The notes: generated from the sequence alone by a model not told the origin. Shown: positions 37,330 through 49,975, counted from the stretch's first letter. The stretch: 64,000 bases of DNA from Monosporascus cannonballus (GCA_004154925.1 QJNS01000110.1:62001-126000); one strand, 5' to 3'. Numbers and translations: made by a program.

Positions 37330-37905
37330 CGGTTTTACTATATTATTAAGCTTTTCTTATTTGCATTGCAAATTTAAGAGGAAATTTTATAAAGTTTATT
37401 ATAGCTCGGGAAAATATGTACGTTATATTAAACATAGATGTCCTTATAATTTTTTTGGTTTTTCCGAATTTAAACATAATAAACTTATTATCGAAAAAAA
37501 CCACCTAAAACTCGAAAAACGAAATACTCAAAAAGAATTGCTGAATACTTAGTCACGTTTAAACGAACTATTTGGCCGTTTAAGTCGTTTGCGAAAACAG
37601 AAAAAATTTTTCGTAACTATGGTATCGAAATGCTTCGTCGAGGTATTTAAGGTGCGAAAGTTATGGAGGAATTCGAACGCTTAAAAAAAAAGTAATAACA
37701 ATTGGAGGCCGCCGTTACGGCTGTTACGTTAACGCAGGCCGCGGCTAATTAGCCCGATATTCCGGCTATTAATTAGTCGGTCGTTAATTAAGATACGCCC
37801 GTCGTTGTTGGTAAAAGTTCTTTAACAGGTATTAGGCGCCAATAAGGTTCCAAACGGGGTTCCAAATGTTCTCGGAATCCGAGTACTTTTTTTACTTAAT
37901 AAAAA
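37330..37905 (+). pseudogene. Antisense Zn2Cys6-like ORF of GyD3
   Basis: Plus-strand ORF of about 190 codons, convergent with pol. The cluster positions are Tyr 37358, Cys 37367, Tyr 37388, Tyr 37415, Tyr 37424 and Tyr 37445: spacing x2, x6, x8, x2, x6, exactly that of Zn(II)2Cys6 domains, with five Cys->Tyr changes (TGY->TAY). It runs through KHNKLIIEKNHLKLEKRNTQ and SRLNELFGRLSRLRKQKKFF, a likely coiled coil, and an Ala/Val-rich part (QLEAAVTAVTLTQAAAN). Five or more in-frame TAA/TAG stops fit Gln. GC is clearly higher than in pol. It may be an element-borne accessory gene; a gene-regulatory role is inferred from spacing only. Confidence 0.72.
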
Positions 37906-38039
37906 CTAGGTAAACTTATTTTATTTTTGCATATCGAGAATTTTTTTACTTCGTATATTTATATATTTTTTATTTTTATATCGTTTTATATTATATGTAC
38001 CTTAAATATATTCGTTATGAATTCGAATAAGAAAATGTA

Positions 38040-41000
38040 AAAAATTAAATTAAATTTATCTTTTTGTAAGAATTCTAATTAATGATTATTTTCTAAGATT
38101 TTTTTGACAATTCTATATAAACCGATATATTTAAAATCGAGTCTTTTATTAGGTCGTTTTATTTAAATATTTTCTGTAACGAAAAAGACCATTTTCCCTT
38201 TTTCGAAAATTAATCCTTTTAATTTTTTCTAATTATAATACTTATTTATTTAATTTTGAACCCATTCAAATTTCTTTTTTATTTCCTGGTATAATTATTA
38301 TAATTATTTTAATATCAGAATTATTTTGATATTAACTAAACCGCCGTGTCGTATTTTTTTTATAAACCTTTAAAATAAAACCAAAATTTGCATTTATTAA
38401 TATTATTTTAATACTTGCGAAATACCTGGTATTATAGGCTAACTATATGATTAGTAATTTCTTAATGTAATTATTTTGTTCGTAATTAATATAATATTGT
38501 AAATAGGTTTCTAAGATTTAGTTCGTTCGTTTTATTTATTAACCCGTTTAAGGTTTAAATACGTTAAATACCTTATAGTTTAGGCCAATTTATGCTATAA
38601 AGCCGTATTAAGATTTTAATGCTAATATTAATCTTTTATTTAAAATATTTTTATTAATAATCCGTATATGTTAAAAATATATTTTAAAAAAATATATGTT
38701 ATTTGTTCGGCGTCTATATTCTTATAACATAATAAAAAAAATAAGGATATTTCGTAAATCGGTTGACGATTACAAAACTACTATTATAATATACTTTTAT
38801 AATTATACTTTTTAATATAAAAAATTTAATACTAAAGTCGAATATAATTAAATACTATGGTCGCTTTATAACTAGTAATAACTATGATTCTCCGTATAAC
38901 TTATATCGTCGCGCTTTTATTTTAACGTAAATATCATATTATTATATAATTCTGTATATTATTAATTTTCTTGTAAAAAAGGAATATATATATTAAAGCC
39001 CTTTTAAGGTTTTATAAATCCCTGGATGTTTATATAACTAATATTCGTATATTTTTCGTACTAAATCATTTTAGTATTTTTTAAAAATGTATATTTTATT
39101 TATTTTTAGTTTTGGTAGAAAAATATCGTAATATTGTTAATTTTTCTAATATATATTAAGGGGTATTGCCCGAATTGTCGTAATTTGTTGTAAACGTAAA
39201 TATCTTTTTGTAGTAACATTAAAAATTATATAATTAATTTTAATTAATCTTTTTCGAAATCTAGTTATTTGCTTAAGGCGTTTACTTTGTTATTTTTTAA
39301 GTTTTTTCTATAAATAATAACGAAATCAAAATTTGCTAATTTCTTTTATAACGAAATTAATGTTTTATAAGTTCTTTAATTGTAATAAATCGGGTAAAAT
39401 TTCAATAATCCGTATAAATTTTAATCTAATAAAAATTTCCCTTTATGAAATATCTAAATTTTCGAAATGCTAAAATAGTAATTATAAATTCCTTATCTGG
39501 AACACCGTAATTAAGTTCGGCTTTTTTAACATATATAAACAAATTGTAATAAGGTACAATTTGCCTTAATTATTTCGTTATCCAATTATTATATTTAACG
39601 CGTAATTCGAAATATTGGTTTTTAGCTTAACAAAACGGTTTAAATCGTATATAATTAATACTAGCTTGCTAATATTAATATTCTTAATATTCTGGAACGT
39701 TTTTTCGTATTTAGCGTCAATTTAAATTTTTTTACCTTTTTCGTAAAGTTCGTTAAAAGTATAATTATCCTGTTAAAATGTTGAATAAACTTCTTATAAT
39801 AATTAGCCAGTCCAAGGAATACCTGTACTTTCTTAATTATGGTTGGCATCTGATATTTTATAATTGCAGCGATTTTCTTACGGTCCGTCCTGATATATCG
39901 TAGGATAATAATATATCTCAGATATTCCATTTCTTGTTTATAGAACTGAATTTTTCTGTATTAACAAATAACCTTATATCTTGTAAAGCTTAAAAAACTT
40001 TATAAACGTATCTTATATATGCTTTTTTTTATTTCCGAAAAAATAAGAATGTCTTCGAGATAGCAAACGACGAAAATATCTAAATATTTTCGTAATATAT
40101 AATTTACCATCCATTAAACAATTATTGGTATATTCGTAAATTCTATTAATATAACCAAATACTTAAATTATCCATATTTCGTTTCAAAACCTATTTTTTA
40201 TTTATATTATTTTTGATTTTAATAAGGTTATATGCATTTTTAAGATCGAATATTAAAAATTATTTAGTTCAGTAAAATCGGTTTTTTATATTTGTAATTA
40301 AAAGTAATAATATTTAATTCTTAATGATAATATCGTTTAATTATCGATAATCAATTATAAATCGTAATGTTTTATTTTTATGAAATACGAAACATATAAG
40401 GTATCCTGCTAATAATTTTAAAGGTTAAATTTATCCTTTTTATAACCGATTTTTTAGATATTTTTTGAAAGTACGTAACTTATTTCCGCGAAAGTTATAA
40501 ATAGAGCAAAATTTCGTTAAAGATTCTTTTTTAAAAATTATCTTATGATCCTATTTACTATATTCTAAAAATTTCGTATTAAGTTCTTTTTTAAATAATT
40601 ACTTATATTTATGGTATTATGGTGGCATATTAATTAAGTCTTTTAATTTGTAAGGCTGTTATTATTTTAAATCGCTATTTAATTACTTTCATTTTACTTT
40701 AATAATAATAATAATACGTCGTATTTTTCTTCAATGTCCGTTTTCTATTTCATGTTTTATTCTTTTGGGTTATAAGGTTTTTATTATATTCTTATGTTTA
40801 CATTCATTATTATCATCGATCGAATATTAAGACCTTAATTTTTTTTGTCCTTTAATAAGGTATAAGGCGAACCTTATTTATCTAATCCTTCCATTATTTA
40901 AGATTTTGTATTAGCGTATTTATGGTAATCTTAAAATCATATCGTAATTCGCAAATAAAATAATATCAAAATTAATTATTTGATATCGTTCTTGGACAAA

Positions 41001-41170
41001 AATCTCGAAATAATTAATTTTATATATGATTTCTTTATTATCGAAAGCAAATTCCTAACTTTCGGTATTCGTTGTTATATCGGGTTCTAATTTATATTTC
41101 TATGGTAATTTAAGCTTATTAATTATATCCGGTAAAATATAATTTCCGCCCAGAATTTCGTAATCTATTA
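38040..41170 (-). pseudogene. GyD3 pol: protease, RT, RNase H, integrase
   Basis: Protease near 41165-41040: IDYEILGGNYILPDIINKLK, a changed IDSGATGNYI-type site in which the catalytic Asp remains but Ser-Gly-Ala is lost. RT active site Tyr-Leu-Glu-Asp at 40062-40051 inside CYLEDILIFSE, so the first catalytic Asp is Glu, which is not a RIP-type change. Connection region 39930-39661 is open: VQVFLGLANYYKKFIQHFNR and LTNFTKK, typical of Gypsy. Integrase C-terminus at 38143-38090: LDFKYIGLYRIVKKI. Elsewhere the frame is broken, so the element is dead, yet it is the least mutated pol of its family here. Confidence 0.85.
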
Positions 41171-43312
41171 TTACCGTATACCAATACTTTCCGATTCGTA
41201 TATTTAAGGTAATAAGGTTATTAACGGTTCTTATTGTTACGTTTGAAGCTTTTTGTAAAATTTTTCTTTAATTCCTTTGGGTTTCGTTACTTTGGGGCTT
41301 TTTTATATGTATCATTTTACTTTTAATTCTGATTTGAATTTATTAAACCTTATTTATACTTTTTCGTTTAATACGTTAAGTTATTATATTTATCGTTATT
41401 GCTGGCGTACTATTTCTTCAAATTATATTAATGGCTTTTAATTTTTTACAGTTTCTTTTCTTATTAAGTGAATTACTTTTTTATGTTTGCAATTGTACTT
41501 TATTATACGTCGTTCTAATTATCTTTTTAAAGTTCGGTCATAAATTAATATATTTTTAATAACTTTTTTTCGTAAGGGTTTATAATAAATATTAATTGAA
41601 AATAAAGATTTATAATAATTTTGTAATAATAGTTTTTTACTATATGATAAATTAACTTTTTTTCGTTTGGTAATTGTATTACTGGAAATAATGAAAATGG
41701 GTTTTTACGGGCATTATTTTTTAAGGCCAGTTTTCCGTTCCGGCTAACTATTAAATATCTTTTGGGGTTGCAGTTCGAAAATATTAATATTGTTATTTAT
41801 TGTTTTTGTCATTTTCGGTATAATTTGAAAAATCGAATCCTTTAAAATATATGCAGGTAATTCGGCCGTAAATATATTATTTCCATTTTTTATAATTGGG
41901 ATATTCTCGTCGTCGACAATGTATAACATATATTTTGCCGTATCGATCAGGGGTTCCAGGACAGACTTTTTCTGTCTAATCCTGGTATTCGCGCAGCTCT
42001 CCTTGTAATGCTGTTTATTATGTTCGTAATGCCTATTAAATTAGCTTTTTGGTTTTTCGTATTTTTCGTCGAATCTTTTGTCGTAATAATCTTTATTGGA
42101 CCTTTTGTTATAGGGGGCCTAATATGTACTTAAGCCGAATCATGTTAATAAATTTGCTTTCGTCTTTCTGATTCTTTCTAGATTATCCCTCAGGTACTGG
42201 TTTCCAGTCGCTTTAACGGGGCTTCCTAGGTGCTTTATACCATGCTGCCTTATCTCGCATCTTATTGTAATTATAACATTTAATTTAATTTTAGTCCTTT
42301 CTGTAAATAGCTCCTAGTTTTATGGGTTCTGGTTTTATTCCGTAAAAAGGGTTATTACGTCGAAAAACGCTAATATTAACCATATATCGGGATTTATTAT
42401 TATTGTTTCCTTTAATACCTTTAATGCATTATGCGTATTGTCGATCGTTAATCTTAACTGCCAGAACGATATAATCTAATAAATACTTAGGCCGATTAAG
42501 CTTAAAACTTTTTTTTATATTTTTTTAGGCCATCCAAAAATTTAGTTCTTAATGCTTTTTATTCTTAATGCAACTTAACGGCTAGTTAAATTAATATATT
42601 ATTATAATTAAATGCGGGTTCTTTTTATCGTAACTATTAAACCTGTATTTCGGCTTTTATCTTTTCGTTTATTATTCCGAAAACCTTCGTTAATACTTAT
42701 TGGAATTGTTTAAAATTGTTATAAATTCGTATTCTTTCTAGGTTTCGTTTTTCGACTGCTAAAATAATATATTTTCTTATATCGTGTTCGAATTAAATCA
42801 TCGTATTTCCTGTAAATCGTCCGATTACGAATTCCATTTATATAATAAATATAATAAGTTAAATAGAAAAATACCCGAAATATATTCGGCCGTAAATTAC
42901 AAATAATTATAACTTAGTTAAACTTCCGTCGCAAAGTTTTGGTTTAAAAAATTTAAAAATATCTTTTAGTTCCTTAATAAAATTTAGTTGGATAACCTAG
43001 CTTGCTTAAAAGGGCGTTTTAATTTCGGGAGCTTTTTCTTTCCTTAAGCTTTTCATAAGCGGATTAAAAAGACGTCGTAAAATCATTATTATCTCTTTTA
43101 AACTAAATCATACGTTCGTTTATAGCATCTAGACGTCGAAAAGTTTTTTCGCGAAAAAGGGAAAGCTCTTCCTTTTCCTCCTCGGATTCCATTTCAGTAT
43201 CCGAATAATCAGGGACCTGGTGAATGGGCTATTCGGGCTGCTTGCTAATAAACATAATATTAATAATATTATTTAAGGGCTTAACGGCATTATTAAGTAA
43301 AAACCTATAATG
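41171..43312 (-). pseudogene. GyD3 gag region
   Basis: Sequence between protease and 5' LTR. The readable part is around 42080-41744: FDEKYEKPKS, HYEHNKQHYKESCANTRI, SVLEPLIDTAKYMLYIVDDE and FTAELPAYILKDS. Matching segments occur in GyD1 (about 14960-15040) and GyD2 (24240-24480). No CCHC knuckle could be read. Around 41940-42010 and 43150-43230 base composition is near normal (e.g. CAGGGACAGACTTTTTCTGT). Assigned to gag by position and conservation rather than by motif. Confidence 0.6.
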
Positions 43313-43737
43313 TATAACGGCTAAAGGATTTAACCAATTATTAAACCTTAATTATACCGGTATATATTGGCAAAAGTATCGTAAAAATCTAAATAATAAA
43401 TATAATAATCGTATTACATCTCGTAATTCCAAAAATATTTTAAGTAGCGATATTATATTATAATCTGAAATTATTTAAATTATAGAAAAAAAACATATAT
43501 ATCTTATTTCGGCTTAACTATTTTGGACTAATTTAAAGGTATTTAAGTAATTAAGTCCCCTTAAGCCCCTTTAAACCCTTCGTGGCTTAATTAGCTTAAC
43601 GTCCTTACGCCAACAATAAAGTTTAAGCCTATTAAGCCGGTTACGTAACTTCTTGGCGTGAGTCGGGGCCTGATTCTCCCTGAGGGCCCGACCGTCCGTG
43701 AAGAGCCAAGACCATTAGGTTATAACATCTTATTTTC
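43313..43737 (-). repeat. GyD3 5' LTR
   Basis: 425 bp, TATAACGGCTAAAGG to GGTTATAACA, aligning with 36744-37159. Less mutated towards its outer end (GAGTCGGGGCCTGATTCTCC). Confidence 0.92.
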
Positions 43738-43742
43738 GGACT

Positions 43743-44150
43743 TATAACGAAAACATAATATATTTAATAATATAATAAAATTAAAACCGTTAATACTTTT
43801 TGAAAAACTAAAATATTAAGAAGTTTACGAAAACGAGATTTTTTATTACGATTCGACGTAATAAATATGAAAAATATTACCTACTAAAACCAATAAATTA
43901 ACTAAAATAATCTTTAAGGATAAAGATTTTAAGAGAAAAAAGAATCGTATTACAACTTAACCATCTTAGCTTTTTTTATTAACGATTAGCAACTTAAAAT
44001 ACAAACTCTAATCTAAAGCTAAAAAATATTACGCAACTGGCTGAAGATATTAGCAAACTTTGATGAACTTAAAAAAACTTAAATTAATTAAGTTTTTAAT
44101 AGCTTAAAAAGTCTCAGCAAAACCAATTAACTCTAAGCCAGGTTAATGTT
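43743..44150. other. Transition from AT-rich flank to low-RIP island
   Basis: AT-rich at first, with composition rising to normal near 44030-44150 (CTCTAAGCCAGGTTAATG). No gene seen. It may hold the 5' flank of the small ORF that follows. Confidence 0.35.
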
Positions 44151-44318
44151 ATGACTACACCATACCGTCACGTCACCAAGTTAAAAGATCGGTGGAATGA
44201 TTGCAATTGTAGCAATTATTCTAGTGCTTACAGCTGCATATATACTGAAGCCCTTACGAGTGACCAGGCCGTAACAGTTAAACAATTTAAACTAGGAAAA
44301 AATATGTATATTCGTTAA
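44151..44318 (+). CDS. Intact 55-residue small ORF in a low-RIP island
   Basis: ATG to TAA, 55 codons, uninterrupted, with a diverse composition unlike the AT-rich chance frames around it: starts MTTPYRHVTKLKDRWNDCNC, ends VTVKQFKLGKNMYIR. Three Cys (18, 20, 29), no signal peptide or membrane segment. An overlapping frame (44196 on) encodes a short hydrophobic peptide and is an alternative reading. It lies between GyD3 and GyA, in unique-looking sequence not repeated in the window. It could be a small protein, or the last exon of a longer gene whose other exons were displaced. Family not recognised. Confidence 0.4.
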   Translation: MTTPYRHVTKLKDRWNDCNCSNYSSAYSCIYTEALTSDQAVTVKQFKLGKNMYIR

Positions 44319-44379
44319 TCTTATTGTTAAATAACAGCGGCTTGTAATACACCTTCGTTGCCTAAAGCACCTGTGGTAT

Positions 44380-44474
44380 TGAATTGGAGTGGGGAGAATT
44401 GGTTTTGATCAGTGCGGATAACCATTTTATGTCACGGTACGGAAGGGGACTGTCGAAAAATGAAGAACTGAATC
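44380..44474 (-). repeat. GyA 3' LTR, left part (split by CoB)
   Basis: TGAATTGGAGTGGGG to GAAGAACTGAATC. The last five bases, GAATC, are the CoB target site. Matches 61701-61795; differences are mainly G in this copy against A in the other, largely at TpG. Confidence 0.93.
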
Positions 44475-44637
44475 TGTCAGATATAAGAGATATCAGTTGT
44501 GTGTGTATTCATAACTCGTTGCAGGTGCTCTAGAACGCGCATTGCACTTTAAGGTGATCTAGTTCCGGAATATATATGTTCCGATCAGAGGGAATTTTCC
44601 GTATATAAGGTGTTAAAGTACCCCTTGCTAGCCGATA
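44475..44637 (-). repeat. CoB LTR (3' in element orientation)
   Basis: 163 bp; identical to 49808-49970 over a ~45-bp core containing GCTCTAGAACGCGCATTGCA. Remaining differences are C/T and G/A at CpA/TpG. Confidence 0.93.
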
Positions 44638-44649
44638 CACCCCTTTAAT
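44638..44649 (-). promoter_or_regulatory. CoB polypurine tract
   Basis: CACCCCTTTAAT on +, read TTAAAGGGGTG on the minus strand, directly inside the 3' LTR. The counterpart primer-binding site beside 49808 (ACAATTAAAAACC on the minus strand) is not identifiable. Confidence 0.75.
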
Positions 44650-47600
44650 ACGTTAAAGTATTTATAGTATCAATTATTACAACTCCTAAAGCCATAGCTG
44701 TCCATTTTATGTTTCCTTTAGCGATTAAATTTTCCTAATTAGCCAATATTTTCTTTAAAAACTTTCGCAAAGTATTTTTCCGTTAATCGAAAATTTCCGT
44801 AATATTTATTAATTTTAATTGCTTTTTGAAATACTTAAAAGGTTTACGTAATAAGGTTTTTGTTAAACCGTTAATTAATATATCGCCCGTAAACGTACAA
44901 TCTATTTTAATTAAGTCCTTTTTTGCGGTTTATCGTAATTAATAATTATATATATTTATATATCGCAATATCATTTTTAACAAGACAATATCGGCGTTAA
45001 TAAATTATATAATTTATTAATATTATATTATATATTTAATAATTTTATACTAATAATAATTCTTAATTTTTTAATTAATCGAAAATTACATAAACCTTTT
45101 TTATAACATATGTAAAAAATAATAATTCCGTTTTTATTATAAAAATAATTATTATATTTTAATTATTCGCCCGTTATTTTATTATTTTTCCGAATAATTT
45201 TATAACGTAAATTTTAAACCTTTTTAAATTAATTATATTATCCGCAAAAAAGGCGTTATTTTAAATATTTAATAAATTCTTGCCCTTAAATTATAATATT
45301 AACGTTTTAATTCTAATTAAATATAATATAATTTGGTAAATAATTTTATAATATACGTTATTAAAATTCAAGTTAAATCGGACAAATCGGAATACCGTAA
45401 AAAATATATCGGGTCGCATATTAACTATTACGAAAAAAATAAAACCGATGTTTTTCCTACTATTTATTAATAAAGCCTAAATAAGATAAATTAAAATTTA
45501 ACAATAATTTATTTTAGCTATAAATATTTTGAAAAAGTTATTTAAATCTTTTTTAAATGTTAAGTTAATTAATTTATTTATAAAATCGGATTAAAATAAT
45601 TATATTGTCATATTAAATTTATCTTGAATTTTTTCAATATCAAAAAACTATTATAAATTTTAACCCTTTGTTAAGATATAATATTTTTATATTTATTAAA
45701 TTTATTAATTAACGAAATCTTAATTTGTTTTGCAATATGTTATAATAATAATATTTATAAAAAAATAAATATCTTCAAACGAATAAAATAATAAAGTTTG
45801 TAAAAAACGGAAATAAATCCTAATTTGTTAAATATCTTAATAAAGTATTTTTATTATAATAAAAATAACTTCCTTAATTTATATAATATTTTCTTAATTA
45901 AAAAATGTTATTATATTGCGGATATTTTAAAGGTGTTTTTATATATATTTCGTAAAATAAATTAATATTTATAAAACTCTTTATAACATAATATTACTTA
46001 AATTTTAAATTAAACTTAATTATAATAATAATTAAAAATCGAAATAACTTTAAAACGAAAATAATTGCGTATAGATCGTTATAAGCGATTTTAAATTATT
46101 AATCGCCTTATATAACAAAACGGATGTTATACATTTAATGTTAATTATATTTATTAAAGTTATAAATATATATCTGTATGTATTTTAAAATTTATTTTTC
46201 TTTAAATAAAAAACTAATTAACGGCCTTTTAGGATCGTATTTTTTTATAGATTTACAAATACGTTTTTTCGGTTTTACGAAATATTTTTCTTAACGGATA
46301 TATATTTAGTTTTTTATAGCCTTATAACGGTAACGGTAAATTACGCCTATATACCCGAATCTACAACGTAAATATCTTTTTGAATACCAAAATATTATTA
46401 TTTTTCTAATTAAAATAATTTGTATTTTAAGTAATTAATATTTTTAGACTTTCGTAATTTACCGTCCGGTTATTGTACGTACTTATAAAAAATTTTAATA
46501 TCTTATATTAAATATAATTTCACTTATTTTATATTCGTTTTAGATAATATTTTCTTAATACGGTATATACGGAGAGCTTATATTTACAACTTCTAAGGTA
46601 CTTTCGTTTTTTACCGTCATTTTGGGTTAAATAATATAAAGGGAATTTAATGTTATCTTTACTTTTTCCATTAACGTAATAGTTGTAATAATTATTAAAG
46701 TAAATATTAATAAGAATAATGGTTTAAAAAATAAAAATAATTCGAAAATAACGGTCGTATAAGAATAATTAATCCTTTATAAATAAATATATTTTTCTTT
46801 AGTTCGTACGTATTTTATATTAATATTTTTCTGGAATCATTTCCTGTTTATCCGGTAATTAAATTATTTTATTTAAGTTTGCATTTTTTACATATAAATT
46901 TGGTAGTTATCGTTTTAATTAAATATTTTTATTTATCGGAATAACTTTTCTAACTTCTTTTTATAATATATGTAAAATTATTTTTTAAAATTTTAATATT
47001 ACCTCACCAAATGGCCTTTTCGTGAAATTATATATTTCGAATAATAACAACCTTATTAATTAATAAGTTTCAAATTTGGTAAATATTTGTAAATCAGTAA
47101 CCGACGAAATAATTAATATACGTTTTAAAATTTACTGTTTAAAATTTTAATTCTTTTATAGCAGTAATTATCATAACGTAAACTATAGAACCGTATATTC
47201 GTAAATAAATTTATTAAAGCTTTCGATCAAATATTATAATACCGTTTTTATACGTTAAATAAATATAATAACTCTAATATAGGTTTTCCCAAAACAATAC
47301 ATATTTAGGAATACGGTTATATAAATATATTGCCGTTTTAAAAATATATAGGATTAAAAATAAAAATAATTTAACGTTATTTCGTATTATATTTGTTTTT
47401 TCTTAATTATATTTTTTAAACGTTTTTTACTTCCGGTTTAAGGTTAAGTATGTAGTATTAAAAATTTAAATTTAATACTAAAAAAAACAATTAAATCATA
47501 TTTCGAAATTAATAATTTTTTAAAATTTCGTTATTGCATTTAATGAATTATAAAAAAATTATTTTAATTTTTTAGGATTATTAAAAAATATCGAAATATT

Positions 47601-49807
47601 ATAATTAATATATTTTACTTTCGGTTTTTAAAATAAATATCCCAGATAAAATCTAAATATCTGTCGATAATAAACATAACGTATTTATATTTTTCAAAGC
47701 TTTTTTCAAAGTTTATAAAATCGATAATAATTTTTTATCCTAATCGAGATATTTCCTTTTTTGGTTTGCGGCATATTAACCTTTTAGCTTTTGCCTTGCT
47801 ATATATTTGGTATTTAACTATTATAAAACCTTTTAAACGGATTTTTCTCGTATAAAATTATAATTAAGCAATTATTTCGGAACCTAAATAACCTAATTTC
47901 GTGTATTATATAATATTGTTACCGGTTTATAATAATTTTGTTATCCTTAAATTAACGTTTCGTTTATAAGTAATTAAAATTATATAAAATATTATTACAT
48001 TAATATGTTCGATAATAAATTCTGTACATTTATTTATTAACGTAATAAATATCTAATTATATTTATTCCGAAAGTTATTATTAATTCTTTTTATTATTTT
48101 ATTAATATCCTTTTTTTCGAAATTGCCGGAATAACATTAAATTGTATACGAAATCTTTGCAATAGGTTACGTTATATAAACGTAACGTTTTCGTACCGCT
48201 AAGGTTTCGAAAAATTATATTAATTTTTCCGTACCCCTTAATTGGAACGAAATTATTACCTACGTATATCCTATTACCTTATACCGTAAATCTAAAATTT
48301 AGGAATTTGTTAATTAAATTAAAAATATATATCGTAAATTTTAAATCTAAAAGGGTTAAATTCCTTAAAAGATAAAATAAACTACATATAATCTTATGTT
48401 AATTAATAAACAAAAAGTATGATAATATTTATCGTACCTCTTTTAAAAGTTAATTTATTTTTTTATATAATAAAACTTTTTATAATTTTCGATAAGCGGT
48501 CGATTTTCTTCTCTAAAGATTGATTGGCAGAAATTTATCCTTAGATATATATTATTATTTTATCGTTAAAACGGAAACCTTTTAGAGTTTTCCTAAAAAA
48601 TATAAAATAATAATTAGATAATATATAGTAATTAATTAAGTACGTTTTATAACGAGTACCTTATACGTTTAACTTTTAACGTTTTTATTTATTATTATTT
48701 CGGTCCGTATACTAATTCTTACGGTTATTTTATTTTGGCTTACGGCTTACAATCCTTTCTTATGGTTAAAGGTTAGTATTCTTGGGATTTTTCGAATTAA
48801 AATCGTTTTAATTAAGGAAATTTATAGGTATCCCGTAAAACGTTAAAACCGTTACCTTAATATTTCGTAATGTAAATATGGGATAAGCTATAACCTAATA
48901 ATCCAGAAAATTAATTACCGTTTTTTAAAAGCTAATCGTACCGTTATCGATCTTGGCCTTTTTTATTATCTGGAAAATAATAATTTATATTTTAATTATA
49001 AGGGCTAATATTATATACAGGTCGTTAACCTATATAATTATCGTTTTTATTTTTAAAATATTTTATTATTATCTTGAGGTTATAATTTTGTGTTATCTTA
49101 CGATTTATTTGTTTATTTTTTTGTTAGACTTCGACATTTGCTTTAACGTTTCGCGATATTTTTGTTAAGTATTAATTAGGAACTTGGTGTTATATACCTT
49201 GCCTAATTCGCCTAGGCTAATATACTACTTTTGTAAATTCTTTTCTGGAAAAAAACTGGTTTTTTGATCGCTGGAAATAATAACTCTAAGATTTATTTCG
49301 TAAGGTTATTAATCCTTTTGCAGAAGGTATTATATTTCCGATCTTGATAGGTATACGGCGTAAAGTCCTAATTATAAGTTTATTTGCTTTCGGTTATTAC
49401 TTTAAAGGTATTTGTTAAATAATTAATATGATTCATTTTTTCGGTAATTTTTTCAGAGGATATAAATATAAACGAAAAACCGCTTAAGGTATTAATTCGT
49501 ATTATATAACGGATTTCTGTTGAGATAAAAAGTAATATTAAGTTTTATAAATTTAAAAAGTTTTTAAAAATTTTAATTAAAATCGATATAATTCCAAATA
49601 TCGAGTATATATGCTTGAAATTAAAATTCGTCTTTAAAACGATTCCACTTCTGAGATTCTTTATAAATAACGAAAAATATTAACGATACGGTTGCCATTA
49701 TTATTATTGGCGTATTTCGATAATTATAACTAATATATAGCTTATATCGTTTTAACAACAGGTAATTAATTAATATATGCCCTAATTAAGCGAATAAGGT
49801 TTTTAAT
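44650..49807 (-). pseudogene. CoB gag-pol remnant
   Basis: Minus-strand polyprotein relic. Integrase is best seen at 47860-47640: LICRKPKKEISRLG, then IIIDFINFEKSFEKYKYVMF and IIDRYLDFIWDIYFKNRK. The first catalytic Asp (GAT, 47720-47722) survives. RT and RNase H should follow towards 44650 but are too RIP-eroded to read by motif; gag lies towards 49800. Plus-strand frames such as 48953-49168 are shadows. Domain order integrase before RT is assumed from the Copia type, not seen directly. Confidence 0.75.
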
Positions 49808-49970
49808 TGTTAGATATCAGGGATATCAGTTATATATATATTTATAACTCGTTACAGGTGCTCTAGAACGCGCATTGCACTTTAAGGTGATCTAGTTCCG
49901 GAACATATGTGTTCCGATCAGAGGGAATCTTCCGTATATGGGGTGCTAGAGCACCTCCTGCTAGCCGACA
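49808..49970 (-). repeat. CoB LTR (5' in element orientation)
   Basis: 163 bp. Compared with 44475-44637, TpG and CpA sites such as the (GT)n run near 49830 have become TA, an exact RIP pattern; the core is untouched. Confidence 0.93.
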
Positions 49971-49975
49971 GAATC

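Larger units (their letters stand above)
36744..43737 (-). mobile_element. GyD3: best-preserved GyD Gypsy element
   Basis: 6994 bp, minus strand. LTRs at 36744-37159 and 43313-43737; target duplication TCTTG (36739-36743) and TCTTA (43738-43742), the single difference being G->A. A pyrimidine run CGACCTCCTTTTTTCC at 37160-37175 is the polypurine tract seen from the + strand and fixes the orientation. Order from 43312 downwards: gag, protease (about 41165-41040), RT (about 40700-39660), RNase H, integrase ending in a GPY/F-type motif at 38143-38090, then a plus-strand ORF before the 3' LTR. Confidence 0.92.
44475..49970 (-). mobile_element. CoB: complete Copia element inside the GyA LTR
   Basis: 5496 bp with 163-bp LTRs at 44475-44637 and 49808-49970 and a perfect target duplication GAATC (44470-44474, 49971-49975). 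LTR tips are TGTCAG/TGTTAG and CCGATA/CCGACA. The minus orientation follows from a polypurine tract (AAAGGGGTG read on the minus strand, 44638-44649) and from minus-strand integrase. Integrase type (H/C-rich segment, then I-I-D-F and F-I-I-D-R-Y) is Copia-like. Internal sequence is very AT-rich while the LTRs are nearly unmutated. Confidence 0.93.

Noticed and set aside
48953..49168. 71-codon plus-strand frame in CoB
   Set aside because: Phe/Ile/Tyr-rich chance frame opposite the minus-strand polyprotein.
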